Virus record (IMG/VR): IMGVR_UViG_3300030109_001816
Location: 1 to 22,449 of that record
Strand: one strand, 5' to 3'
Source: a virus
Length of the DNA stretch: 22,449 nt
Positions 1 to 7,814 of this stretch are shown here, in pieces; the stretch's first letter is position 1, and each line of letters opens with the position of its first letter. A model generated the notes under the pieces. That model made no database searches and was not told where the DNA came from. It saw only the letters and a list, made by a program, of their open reading frames with translations. The position numbers and the translations under genes are program-made.

Positions 1-406
1 TCTTGAGGAAGAGCCCTCCGGTCCGGGTAGTGCACGACATGCTAGCCTCTGAATATCCAGCTAGTGGAGCAGGGAGATAGAGAGTCATTTAGTTAGGGTT
101 TTGATTGGTAGTATACAACAAGCAGTCACTGAGTAGCCAACTGTACAAAACCCGCCTGATTTGGAATCAGAAAGAAATATATACTGCCGTGTGGGGCGGT
201 TAATATTTTGTGTTTGAAAAGGCTTACACAGTTCTTGTAATGTGAAGTGTAAAAGCAATCACCACAATGATTGCACACGAACTATTTACAGGGGGTGTAT
301 TAAAGTCGAAAGACGACCGGACTTAATTGATTCCAAACCTTACATGCCAAGGAGTGGCATCAGTATAGCCCAAGATTCGGAGTCCCGGCTTGGGCTATGC
401 GCTTTT
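1..406 (+). ncRNA. Candidate structured non-coding RNA (no gene in this stretch)
   Basis: No convincing coding frame is present; the only open frame (242-436) runs through the stems described here and has no ribosome-binding site. The stretch is dense in short perfect stems: 96-103 with 146-153 (8 bp, closing a 42-base interior), 156-161/165-170 (6 bp, three-base loop), 183-188/195-200 (6 bp, one G-U), 255-261/268-274 (7 bp), 305-307/312-314 closed by a GAAA tetraloop, and 344-349/355-360 (6 bp). A possible long-range helix joins 21-26 to 317-322. The series ends in a 10-bp hairpin and T-run at 365-406. This is what a large phage ncRNA on the + strand would look like. The 5' end may lie before the window. 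I cannot match it to a named RNA family; GOLLD-like or ROOL-like phage RNAs are possibilities only. Confidence 0.45.
365..406 (+). terminator. Rho-independent terminator-like hairpin
   Basis: A perfect 10-bp stem (365-374 with 389-398) encloses a 14-base loop and is followed by GCGC and four T. The T-run lies only on the + strand side, so it would end rightward transcripts from 1-364. It also sits directly beyond the stop codon of the leftward gene 410-820 and could protect that 3' end. Confidence 0.6.
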
Positions 407-409
407 AAC

Positions 410-820
410 TTAGGATATGTATACCCAAAGTTCTAATGTACCAGTTGCAACATCTGAGCCTGGAGCCACTTGACAGGTGATATCAATAGTATCATCTGCT
501 GTGTATTCCTTTGGAGCTACGTTTGCATCTTGGTCATCGCTAACACCAGTTTGACCTGCTGTTGATCCATCAATGTAATAGTCTGGATCTGAACCGTCGC
601 CAACATCCCACACAAGGGCTGTTCCGCCGTCTAAATCGCTAGACTTAAGTATTACATCATGAACTGTTTCACCAGCAAAAACATCTACCATTTGGTACAC
701 GTCAGCTGCGTTTGGTGCCGCACTTATTGTGATTTTCCCCTTTCTAACACCTACATTTCCACTTGGGAAAGGCTTGAAAGATTGATTACCACTTACCATG
801 TCACTTGTAAAAGTTGCCAT
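410..820 (-). CDS. Hypothetical protein, probable virion or accessory protein (136 aa)
   Basis: The frame opens with ATG at 820, preceded by a GGAG-type ribosome-binding site and, further upstream, by a good sigma70-like promoter (867-895). The product is small, acidic, rich in Gly, Asp, Thr and Val, and looks like a beta-rich single domain. It starts without a signal peptide and has no membrane segment. It resembles the small conserved proteins found beside structural genes in marine phages, possibly a decoration protein, but I recognise no family motif and do not assign a function. It is the only leftward gene left of the replication block and is isolated from the other late genes, so it appears to have its own transcription unit. 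Confidence 0.75.
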   Translation of the reverse strand: MATFTSDMVSGNQSFKPFPSGNVGVRKGKITISAAPNAADVYQMVDVFAGETVHDVILKSSDLDGGTALVWDVGDGSDPDYYIDGSTAGQTGVSDDQDANVAPKEYTADDTIDITCQVAPGSDVATGTLELWVYIS

Positions 821-832
821 AATATTCTCCGT

Positions 833-861
833 TTGTTTTATTACCCATTATTAGGTAATAT
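833..861 (+). promoter_or_regulatory. Weak candidate early promoter with inverted repeat, rightward
   Basis: TTGTTT (833-838), a 17-base spacer and TAATAT (856-861) could form the promoter of the replication operon that begins at 916. An inverted repeat, ATTACC (840-845) and GGTAAT (854-859), overlaps the spacer and the -10. It could be an operator controlling both divergent units, or a hairpin in the leader of the leftward gene. The match to consensus is modest. Confidence 0.3.
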
Positions 862-866
862 CTATA

Positions 867-895
867 GTCATAAAGACAAAAAGGAGTTTTGTCAA
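867..895 (-). promoter_or_regulatory. Sigma70-like promoter, leftward, for gene 410-820
   Basis: On the minus strand a perfect -35 TTGACA (895-890) is followed after exactly 17 bases by TATGAC (872-867), a 4-of-6 match to the -10 consensus. The predicted start, near 860, lies about 40 bases upstream of the ATG at 820. Confidence 0.55.
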
Positions 896-915
896 ATATA
901 TTAAGGAGTAATTAT

Positions 916-1128
916 ATGCCCCCATCTCATGTGTATGTGAAACGTAACCCGATTCATCCATATACATACAACAACCCAGATGACTTACCTTACATACAAT
1001 GGAAGTATGTCAAATTGTCTGTTGCTTATACTATGTACACCAGTAAGCAAATTGGTTGGGAGCGTGCAAAACGTTCTGAATACGAAAATTGGTGTACTAA
1101 AATGAAACAATTCAAGGAGGAATTGTAA
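916..1128 (+). CDS. Small hypothetical protein, first gene of the replication operon (70 aa)
   Basis: ATG at 916 was chosen because AAGGAG (903-908) sits 7 bases upstream; a longer reading from a TTG at 889 would put that ribosome-binding site inside the gene. The product is rich in Tyr, Pro and Lys, with a basic and aromatic middle (Ile-Gly-Trp-Glu-Arg-Ala) and a charged C-terminus. It has no signal peptide or membrane segment. Its TAA overlaps the ATG of the DNA polymerase (TAATG), so the two are translationally coupled. The family is not recognised. As the first gene of the early operon it could be an early host-takeover or polymerase-associated protein, but nothing in the sequence shows this. 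Confidence 0.75.
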   Translation: MPPSHVYVKRNPIHPYTYNNPDDLPYIQWKYVKLSVAYTMYTSKQIGWERAKRSEYENWCTKMKQFKEEL

Positions 1129-2918
1129 TGCAAAAAATTTATTTAGATTTCGAAACTTATTATGATCAGTTACTAACTTTATCCGCAATGTCCACTGCAC
1201 AATATGTAAATCACGAAGATTTTAAAGTTTGGGGCGTGGGAATAAAGGTTGAAAACGGGCAAACAGAATGGTTTAACGAGGATGAAACCCCGGCCATTTT
1301 GGAACAAATCGATTGGGCGAACACCGCTCTGGTTTGTCACAATACCCTGTTCGACGCTTTTGTTCTTACACAGCATTTCGGGCACAAACCAGCGTATTAC
1401 TACGACACAGCGGCAATGAGCCGTGGTTTGTACCCGAACATGTCTGCACGGTTAAAAGATTGTGTCGTGCGAGAATTCCCATCCCGGGCCGATTTACGTA
1501 AGGGAGAAGAACTAATCAATGCAAAAGGAGTGCGAGACCTTGACCCACAACTTGATGCACAAATCGGTGGCTATTGTATTCAAGATGTTGACCTAACGTA
1601 CGAACTTTTTCAAGCGTATGTAAAAGACTATCCGTGCAATGAGCTAGATCTTATTGATCTCACTGTCCGCATGTTTGTTGAGCCTAAATTAACTTTAGAC
1701 AAAAATGCATTAATAGAATATAGACGAAATATAGCTAATAAAACAAGACTAGCCATAGAAGCTAGTGGTATAACCAGAGAAGTATTAGCTAGTCAGGTAA
1801 AATTTCGTGCGCATTTAGAAGAACTTGGGATAACAATTCCCACGAAAAAAAGCCCAACAACAGGTCAACAAATACCTGCGTTTGGTAAAAACGACCCTGC
1901 ATATATACAAATGTGCAATATGTACCCAGAACACGCGTGCGTGTGGGAAGCGCGTGAGTTAGTTAAATCACGAATAGAAGAAACTAGAGCAACTAGATTT
2001 ATTAATTCGTGCAACCCGGACGACACCTTTAGTGTACCATTGCGTTATTATGCCGCGCATACAGGTCGTTTTGGTGGCTCTGATAAACTAAACGTACAAA
2101 ACCTTCCCCGGGGTTCAAAATTACGCACGGCAATTCAAGCACCTGAAGGACAAAAGTTATTTATAGCTGACCTGTCTAATATAGAAGCACGTATGCTAGC
2201 ATGGATGGCAAAAGAATATGATTTGCTTAACGCATTTGCTACAGGTCGCGATGTGTACTGTGAATTTGCGTCGCAAATATACAACCGCACGATTACTAAA
2301 GACGATAAACTAGAAAGATACGTAGGCAAAACTGCAATATTAGGTCTCGGCTATGGTATGGGACACGCAAGATTCCAAGATACATTAAAAGCAGGCTCAC
2401 CTTCAGTTGAAGTATCTGAAATGGTTGCTAAAAACATCGTGTTGCAATACAGAGGAATGTACCCAAACATATCAATGTTGTGGTCTAAAATGAAAGACGC
2501 TTTGTTTCTTATGTTAAATAGAAACACTGTACCTTATGGCCCTTTAATCGTACAAAAACAACAGCTGCAGCTGCCGAACGGAATGGCACTTAAATACCCA
2601 AAACTAAATTATATAAATAATGAATTTACTTACAATCAATATGGTAAATTAATTCGTACACACGGCCCTAGACTTACAGAAAACGTAATCCAAGCTCTTG
2701 CTAGGATTGTAATAACTGATCAAATGTTAGACATACAAAAACTTTCTGAAGTTAATGTAGTTATGCAAGTACATGACGAAATAATTGCAATTGGCTCTGA
2801 AGTTGATTCAGATGTTACAATGAATAAAATAATAGACATAATGCGTACACCACCTGAATGGTGCAGTGATTTACCACTCGACGCAGAAGGTGGCGTTAGT
2901 CAAAAGTATGACAAATAA
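1128..2918 (+). CDS. polA: DNA polymerase I family (A) with 3'-5' exonuclease
   Basis: This is the replicative phage polymerase: a DEDDy proofreading exonuclease followed by a family A polymerase, 596 aa, with no 5'-3' exonuclease domain, as is usual for phage PolA. Exonuclease motifs are D7/E9 (LDFETY), N72-D76 (CHNTLFD) and Y149/D153 (YCIQDVD). The polymerase part carries TGRF near 312-315, motif A with D348 (ADLSNIEAR), the O-helix R397-K401-L405-Y409 (RYVGKTAILGLGYG) and motif C H549-D550-E551. The residue equivalent to E. coli Phe762 is Leu405. The gene has a strong AAGGAGG ribosome-binding site, overlaps the previous stop, and its last 11 bases overlap the csrA-like gene. All catalytic residues are present, so it should be active. 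Confidence 0.96.
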   Translation: MQKIYLDFETYYDQLLTLSAMSTAQYVNHEDFKVWGVGIKVENGQTEWFNEDETPAILEQIDWANTALVCHNTLFDAFVLTQHFGHKPAYYYDTAAMSRGLYPNMSARLKDCVVREFPSRADLRKGEELINAKGVRDLDPQLDAQIGGYCIQDVDLTYELFQAYVKDYPCNELDLIDLTVRMFVEPKLTLDKNALIEYRRNIANKTRLAIEASGITREVLASQVKFRAHLEELGITIPTKKSPTTGQQIPAFGKNDPAYIQMCNMYPEHACVWEARELVKSRIEETRATRFINSCNPDDTFSVPLRYYAAHTGRFGGSDKLNVQNLPRGSKLRTAIQAPEGQKLFIADLSNIEARMLAWMAKEYDLLNAFATGRDVYCEFASQIYNRTITKDDKLERYVGKTAILGLGYGMGHARFQDTLKAGSPSVEVSEMVAKNIVLQYRGMYPNISMLWSKMKDALFLMLNRNTVPYGPLIVQKQQLQLPNGMALKYPKLNYINNEFTYNQYGKLIRTHGPRLTENVIQALARIVITDQMLDIQKLSEVNVVMQVHDEIIAIGSEVDSDVTMNKIIDIMRTPPEWCSDLPLDAEGGVSQKYDK

Positions 2919-3147
2919 AAATTTAGTATTAACAAGAAAAGTTGGTGAACGTGTTGTGTTACACACTGGTTCAGGAAAGCCTTCTTGTACGATTACAGTA
3001 ACCAACATATCTACTAAACAATGTAAATTAGCATTTGAAGCAAACCCAGATGTTCGCATTGACAGAGAAGAAATATATAAAGGAGATACCGATGAAAATA
3101 ACATTTCTAAAAGCAAAAAAACCCCTAGTAAAGGAAATAACAGTTAA
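2908..3147 (+). CDS. csrA: CsrA/RsmA-like translational regulator
   Basis: CsrA proteins are small dimeric RNA-binding proteins that occupy GGA motifs in mRNA leaders and change translation or stability. The 79-aa product begins with the family signature LVLTRKVGE and ends its core with IDREEIY, which matches the RNA-binding VHREEIY strand including the critical Arg. A Lys/Ser-rich tail of about 18 residues follows. ATG at 2908 was chosen because it places the N-terminus as in the family; upstream starts would add residues read from the polymerase gene. The ribosome-binding site is poor, so translation probably depends on coupling to polA, which it overlaps by 11 bases. Its 3' end overlaps the primase-helicase by 56 bases. 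The likely targets are phage or host mRNAs with GGA in their leaders. Confidence 0.82.
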   Translation: MTNKNLVLTRKVGERVVLHTGSGKPSCTITVTNISTKQCKLAFEANPDVRIDREEIYKGDTDENNISKSKKTPSKGNNS

Positions 3148-5581
3148 TGGCTCTAAACCTTATCCACTAGTAAAAAACTTTACTTCAACAGAAGAAGATA
3201 TATCTATTGACACAAAAGGTTTAAATAAATTATTTCGTGCACTTTCCCGAGAAGCCGGTCAAGGCACGTGCATGCACAAAGGCCCTTTAAAACGTCCGTT
3301 AGTTGATGAGCCTCGTGCATTTATGTCAGATAGATCTATACCAACGCAGTTGTTAGTTTTAGATATAGACGGTCTTCCGTACAAAGGCACTAATAATATA
3401 GCTATAGGAACACTCGCAGAACATATCGTGTTGCAATTACCTGAGCTATTTCATGACGTGTCGTACATAGCACAGGCCAGTGCATCTTTAGGTGTAAAGA
3501 AAAATACTGTGTCATTACATTTATTTTTTCTATTAGATATGCCAGTACATCCACAAACTTTAAAAGATTACATACGTACTTTAAATTATGAATGTGAGTA
3601 TTTTGCACAACATATAAAGTTGTCAGCTAATGGTCACAGTCTTTCTTATATATTAGACCCTTCAGTTGCAGACAACAGTAAACTAATATATATTGCACCG
3701 CCTAAATTTACAGGTGTAGAAGACCCTTATCCAACAAATAGACTTGTTAAGGTTGACCGTAGTTCACCTGTTCTTGATATCTCCTCATCTTTAATAGGAG
3801 TTAATCCTGAAAGAGTGCATACTCTTGGTTTGCAAATTAAAGATAACTTAAGGAAGAAAAGTAATCTTCCTAAAAGAACAGGCAAAGTAACTACGGTCAA
3901 CGTTGCAGGTGAAACCCAAGAAGTCTTACAAAACCCAGACAAAATGACCATCCAAATCAGCCGTGTGTCTGAACCTTTTGTTAACTGTAATGTAAACGGA
4001 GGCGATAGCGGAGGTTATTATTTTGTATTAACTAATCCTCATTACATGTACAACTTTAAAGGAGAACCTGTATGGGAAATAGAAAAAGCTGACCCAGAAT
4101 TTTATAAAAATATTTTTGAGATATTCGCTGACAAAATTGACGGTGATACTAAAAAGAAACCAATCGTATTACGTGATTTTTTCACTGATACTTATTACAA
4201 CGGAGTGTATGATGAAACAAAACAACAATTTGACGATGAGTACCCGCTCACGCCCACCAATAAAAGCAGTATTAATGATTTCCTTAAGTCTCATGGTCGT
4301 CCTACCATGGATTTTGTTCCAGATGCTCGTGTTGTATTTGATCCGAGCAGTAATAAAGGTATTGACTTAGAAACAGTCCCTTACAGTGTAAATTTATTTA
4401 GACGTACAAAATACATGTTACGTGCAGAAAAACACGTAGAAAAACTTTCGTACGGTGAAGCAATTAAGATGGCAACTATTACACCGCATATATATAAACT
4501 TATTATGCATGCGTTAGGTGACGGCAAACCAGAGTTTGAACACTTTATAAATTGGCTTGCGTACATTTACCAGCACAAAAAGAAAGCTATGACTGCGTGG
4601 ATATTTACTGGTATCCCAGGCACTGGTAAAGGTTTGTTCGTACACAAAGTTCTTAAGCCACTCTTTGGTGAACAACAAACCCCTATGAGAGCTTTAGAAA
4701 ATATAGAAGAACAATTTAATTTGTATATGCGTACCGCAATGTTTCTAGTTGTAGACGAATTTCGTATGGCTGACTCAGGTTCAGTCGGACGTATGGCCGA
4801 CAAACTTAAGCACCAAATAACCGAACCTAATCTTACTATAAGAGCTATGCGTACCAACCAGATAGAGTTACCTTCTTTTACCAACTTTATTTTTCTTACT
4901 AACAGAGCAGACGCAGTTAAAATTGAAGATTCAGACAGAAGATACAATGTAGCTCCTAGACAAGAACATAAAATAGAAGAAGTTTATCCTAAATTATTAC
5001 AAAATTTAGATTTAATAGAACAAGAACTATATCTCGTGTCAGGAGTCCTGGAAAACTTTGTAGTTGACACACGAATGGCTCATACAGCATTAGAAAACGA
5101 CGCAAAGAAAGAAATGAAAGAAGTATCTATGTCTATTATAGAAGAATGTGCAAACGCAATACGTACACGCAATCTTGAGTACTTTACTGATGTGTTAGAC
5201 ATACCTCTTACAAACACTTTTGACGCAGGAGGTATTAGCACAGCACAAAGATATGTAAAAACTTGGTTAGCTGAAGTAGGTACACAACAAGTTATACCTT
5301 TAGCTCATTTTAAAGTTGTATATGATGCTTTAACTGACAGTCGTAATACTCTTTCACAAAGAGATTTTTCAAAACGTATGTCACGACTAAACATTAAAAC
5401 AGCACGTAAACGTATTAGTAAAGATCGTGCAGCTGGAATCCCCCGGGGCGTTGTGTTAACATGGCGAATAGATAATAATGTTCGTGAAGATTTAATAAAA
5501 CAACATTTTGACGAAAGGGATATTGAATTAATTGACCAATCTAACGCAACCCAATCGTCCAGACCTAATTTCAACAATTGA
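3092..5581 (+). CDS. Primase-helicase (AEP-like primase plus SF3/D5-type helicase)
   Basis: This is a two-domain replication protein of 829 aa. The N-terminal third has an archaeo-eukaryotic primase-like LDIDGL (D91, D93) followed by a strand with SLHLFF, matching the DxD and the conserved Ser-x-His of that fold. The C-terminal half has a Walker A GIPGTGKG near residues 507-514, a Walker B LVVDEF near 552-557, an FLTNRAD sensor and a DRRYNV arginine-finger region, as in DUF5906/SF3 helicases. It would open the duplex and prime synthesis for the PolA enzyme encoded just upstream. ATG at 3092 was chosen for the AAGGAG five bases upstream; a longer TTG reading from 3035 has no such site. It overlaps csrA by 56 bases and the next gene by 50. 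The helicase is well supported and the primase assignment moderately so. Confidence 0.88.
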   Translation: MKITFLKAKKPLVKEITVNGSKPYPLVKNFTSTEEDISIDTKGLNKLFRALSREAGQGTCMHKGPLKRPLVDEPRAFMSDRSIPTQLLVLDIDGLPYKGTNNIAIGTLAEHIVLQLPELFHDVSYIAQASASLGVKKNTVSLHLFFLLDMPVHPQTLKDYIRTLNYECEYFAQHIKLSANGHSLSYILDPSVADNSKLIYIAPPKFTGVEDPYPTNRLVKVDRSSPVLDISSSLIGVNPERVHTLGLQIKDNLRKKSNLPKRTGKVTTVNVAGETQEVLQNPDKMTIQISRVSEPFVNCNVNGGDSGGYYFVLTNPHYMYNFKGEPVWEIEKADPEFYKNIFEIFADKIDGDTKKKPIVLRDFFTDTYYNGVYDETKQQFDDEYPLTPTNKSSINDFLKSHGRPTMDFVPDARVVFDPSSNKGIDLETVPYSVNLFRRTKYMLRAEKHVEKLSYGEAIKMATITPHIYKLIMHALGDGKPEFEHFINWLAYIYQHKKKAMTAWIFTGIPGTGKGLFVHKVLKPLFGEQQTPMRALENIEEQFNLYMRTAMFLVVDEFRMADSGSVGRMADKLKHQITEPNLTIRAMRTNQIELPSFTNFIFLTNRADAVKIEDSDRRYNVAPRQEHKIEEVYPKLLQNLDLIEQELYLVSGVLENFVVDTRMAHTALENDAKKEMKEVSMSIIEECANAIRTRNLEYFTDVLDIPLTNTFDAGGISTAQRYVKTWLAEVGTQQVIPLAHFKVVYDALTDSRNTLSQRDFSKRMSRLNIKTARKRISKDRAAGIPRGVVLTWRIDNNVREDLIKQHFDERDIELIDQSNATQSSRPNFNN

Positions 5582-6287
5582 GGTCACGGAGGACATCGAA
5601 TTAGGCCATGTACCTGCATGGTCTTACTCAGCTTTAAAAACCTTTGAACAATGTGCTTATCGCACTTATATATCTAAAGTTAAACGCATACCAGAAGACT
5701 TCGGCCCAGCAGCTGCACGTGGTACTACAATCCATAAAGAAGCTGAAGATTATGTTGCTGGTAAATTAGCCGAACTACCTGAATCTTTACGTAAATTTAC
5801 AAAACAATATAAAAAACTACGAGAACTATATGCAGAAGCTAAAGTGGAACTAGAAGGAGATTGGGGCTTTACCATAGACTGGCAAACATGTGGTTGGATG
5901 GCACCTGATGTATGGGCACGAGTAAAACTAGACGCCTTTGTACATCAAAATGAAACTTCTGCGAGAGTTATTGATTACAAAACAGGTAAAGCTTTTGGTA
6001 ATGAGATTGCTCACAGCCAACAAGCACTTATATATGCAATTGCTAGTTTTTTTAGATACCCAGATTTAGATATGTTAAACACAGAAATATGGTATTTAGA
6101 CCATGGCACTACTTTAGAACAAAGTTACACACGAGATGAAGCTATGTTATTTATGCCCAAACTACATGAAAGAGCTATTAATATGACAACTACAACTAAG
6201 TTCCCACCTAATCCAAGTGATTGGAATTGTAAGTGGTGTACTTATAATAAAGGTGTAGACCCCTATTGCGAATGGGGGCATAAATAG
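5532..6287 (+). CDS. Cas4/RecB-like PD-(D/E)XK nuclease with probable Fe-S cluster
   Basis: The 251-aa product has the RecB-family nuclease core in order: H68 (TTIHKEAE), D134 (VKLDAF), D148-x-K150 (VIDYKTGK) and the QxxxY-type motif Q164/Y168 (QQALIYA). One Cys near the N-terminus (C41) and three near the C-terminus (C233, C236, C246) match the layout that binds an iron-sulphur cluster in Cas4 and AddB nucleases. It probably resects DNA ends in phage replication or recombination; no CRISPR genes are nearby, so a Cas role is unlikely. The start is a TTG at 5532, inside the end of the helicase gene; no in-frame ATG lies between there and the conserved core, so the start is uncertain by a few residues. 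Confidence 0.85.
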   Translation: MTNLTQPNRPDLISTIEVTEDIELGHVPAWSYSALKTFEQCAYRTYISKVKRIPEDFGPAAARGTTIHKEAEDYVAGKLAELPESLRKFTKQYKKLRELYAEAKVELEGDWGFTIDWQTCGWMAPDVWARVKLDAFVHQNETSARVIDYKTGKAFGNEIAHSQQALIYAIASFFRYPDLDMLNTEIWYLDHGTTLEQSYTRDEAMLFMPKLHERAINMTTTTKFPPNPSDWNCKWCTYNKGVDPYCEWGHK

Positions 6288-6302
6288 TTTATAATTAACA
6301 CT

Positions 6303-6332
6303 TAGTATTCAACCAACAAACACAGAATACTA
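6303..6332 (+). promoter_or_regulatory. Leader hairpin upstream of the SNF2 helicase gene
   Basis: A perfect 8-bp inverted repeat (TAGTATTC 6303-6310, GAATACTA 6325-6332) with a 14-base A/C-rich loop lies in the 65-base gap before 6353. It has no T-run, so it is more likely a translational or mRNA-stability element than a terminator. Confidence 0.4.
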
Positions 6333-6336
6333 ACAA

Positions 6337-6351
6337 CAATGAGGAATGAAA
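6337..6351 (+). repeat. 15-base leader repeat, copy 1 (identical to 8200-8214)
   Basis: CAATGAGGAATGAAA ends one base before the ATG at 6353 and contains the GAGGA ribosome-binding site. The identical 15-mer occurs at the same distance from the ATG at 8216. A related GAGGAGAGAATGAAAA lies before 9493. The GGA-bearing element could be a target of the phage CsrA-like protein (inference). Confidence 0.6.
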
Positions 6352-6352
6352 G

Positions 6353-7720
6353 ATGGATAATATCCCAGAGCCCTATGCTCACCAAAAAACAACTACTAAT
6401 TTTATAGTAGACAACCCAAAATGTATGATAACGTCTGACCCAGGCACTGGTAAAACACGTGCATGTTTAGACGCTCATGCTATACTTGGAGGCAAGACAT
6501 TAGTCTTAGCGCCACTTTCAATATTGGAAGCGGCTTGGGGGGAAGACATTAAAAAGTTTCAACCCAATATAAAATATGGAGTAGCTTATGCAAAAAATAG
6601 GGAAAAAATATTTAAACAAACTGACTTCGATATGGTCATCACTAACTTCGAAGCTGTTAACTTTTTATCAAAAAATACACAGTATTGTGAGCAATTCGAT
6701 ACAATTATTATTGACGAATTTACCGCTTTTAAAAATCGCACAGCCAAACGTAGTAAAAATCTCAAAAATATCATCCCACATTTTACTAATAGGATTGCCA
6801 TGTCTGGTACTCCTAATAGTAATACTATTCTAGATATCTGGCATCCAACTTTGCTCATCGACGATGGGCAACGGTTAGGTGCACGTTTTTATGCTTTTCG
6901 TCACCAAGCTTGTACACCACGATTTAATGGTTTTGCAAATGAATGGGTAGACAAACCTGGTATAGAAGAAACAATTGCAGATTTATTAAAAGATATAACT
7001 ATACGATATAGTTTAAGCGAGTGTATAGATCTACCTGATAACATTACACGAACAATAAATACTAAACTTACTCCGCAAGTTCAAAAACAATATAAATTAT
7101 TATCAGATGAATCTGTCTTATATACAAAGTCAGGCACAGTTAACGCTGTGCACGCAGGTGCCCGTGTCAAGAAATTACTCCAGCTTGTCACGGGGGCTGT
7201 TTATGATGAAGACAGTCTAGTTCAATTTATACACCAAGAAAGGTACGACATAGTTATGACTCTTGTAGCACAACGTGCACATAGTCTTGTAGCATTCAAC
7301 TGGAGGCACGAACGTGACGCACTAGTTAAACTAGCAGAAAAAGAAGGTATTTCGTACGAGGTCATCGATGGTTCGGTGCCCGCTGAACGAAGAAAAGATA
7401 TAATTGCTAGGTATCAAGCAGGACAGATACGTGTGTTGTTTTGCCATCCGCAGTCAGCTTCGCACGGTCTTACACTTACTCGTGCAAACACTGTAATCTG
7501 GTGTTCGCCTACGTATAACGCAGAACACTTTCAACAATTTAATCAACGTATATATAGAGCAGGTCAAACTCAAAAGACTGAAACTATATTAATACAAGCT
7601 AAAAATACTTGGGAGCCTGAAGTATATAAAAAGCTAAATACTAAACTAGGGCGAATGGAAAACTTATTACATATATTAACAGAGGTAAAAAACTATGAAA
7701 GGAAAAACAAGGCAAGTTAA
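6353..7720 (+). CDS. SNF2-family (SF2) helicase/ATPase
   Basis: This 455-aa protein has the SF2 helicase motifs of the SNF2 group: motif I DPGTGKT (K34, T35), motif Ia region LVLAPLSIL, motif II IIIDEF (a DEAH box variant, DEFT), motif III MSGTP, and motif VI QRIYRAGQ, where the two Arg act as finger residues. It lacks extra N- or C-terminal domains, which is normal for the minimal phage version. Such proteins probably remodel DNA or protein-DNA complexes during phage replication or recombination. It lies between the Cas4-like nuclease and a set of small genes in the early operon, after a 65-base leader with a hairpin and a strong GAGGA ribosome-binding site. The last 26 bases overlap the small basic protein gene. 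Confidence 0.93.
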   Translation: MDNIPEPYAHQKTTTNFIVDNPKCMITSDPGTGKTRACLDAHAILGGKTLVLAPLSILEAAWGEDIKKFQPNIKYGVAYAKNREKIFKQTDFDMVITNFEAVNFLSKNTQYCEQFDTIIIDEFTAFKNRTAKRSKNLKNIIPHFTNRIAMSGTPNSNTILDIWHPTLLIDDGQRLGARFYAFRHQACTPRFNGFANEWVDKPGIEETIADLLKDITIRYSLSECIDLPDNITRTINTKLTPQVQKQYKLLSDESVLYTKSGTVNAVHAGARVKKLLQLVTGAVYDEDSLVQFIHQERYDIVMTLVAQRAHSLVAFNWRHERDALVKLAEKEGISYEVIDGSVPAERRKDIIARYQAGQIRVLFCHPQSASHGLTLTRANTVIWCSPTYNAEHFQQFNQRIYRAGQTQKTETILIQAKNTWEPEVYKKLNTKLGRMENLLHILTEVKNYERKNKAS

Positions 7721-7814
7721 AGCTTTTGGTGGTAAGAACACAAACTTATCAACAAACAATCGAAAAATGAAAAGAGCACTTAAAAAACTAAAAACCCAAA
7801 GGAGGATAAAATAG
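7695..7814 (+). CDS. Small very basic protein (39 aa)
   Basis: ATG at 7695 follows AGAGGT and the frame runs to TAG at 7812-7814. The product has roughly 15 Lys and Arg in 39 residues, with no acidic residue, and a Lys/Arg-rich amphipathic C-terminal half (KMKRALKKLK). It would bind nucleic acid or be structural. It overlaps the end of the SNF2 gene by 26 bases, and its last base is the first base of the next gene (TAGTG), a packing that argues for a real gene. I recognise no family. Confidence 0.6.
   Translation: MKGKTRQVKAFGGKNTNLSTNNRKMKRALKKLKTQRRIK

Noticed and set aside
1-240. RNase P RNA-like fragments (GAGGAA near 5, GGCTTAC near 222) and a tRNA-like fold
   Set aside because: The other universally conserved RNase P elements are missing and no T-arm or acceptor stem of a tRNA can be drawn.
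242-436. Short open frame in the left gap
   Set aside because: It runs through the stems and terminator at 255-398 and overlaps the end of the leftward gene; no ribosome-binding site.
3035-3091. Longer start of the primase-helicase from TTG at 3035
   Set aside because: ATG at 3092 has a clear AAGGAG upstream; the extra 19 residues lie inside the CsrA-like gene and have no site.
4567-4947. Antisense open frame of 126 residues under the primase-helicase
   Set aside because: Shadow of the helicase domain; no ribosome-binding site and no motif.
5532-6287. CRISPR-Cas4 interpretation of the RecB-like nuclease
   Set aside because: No cas1, cas2 or repeat array is present; the neighbours are replication genes.
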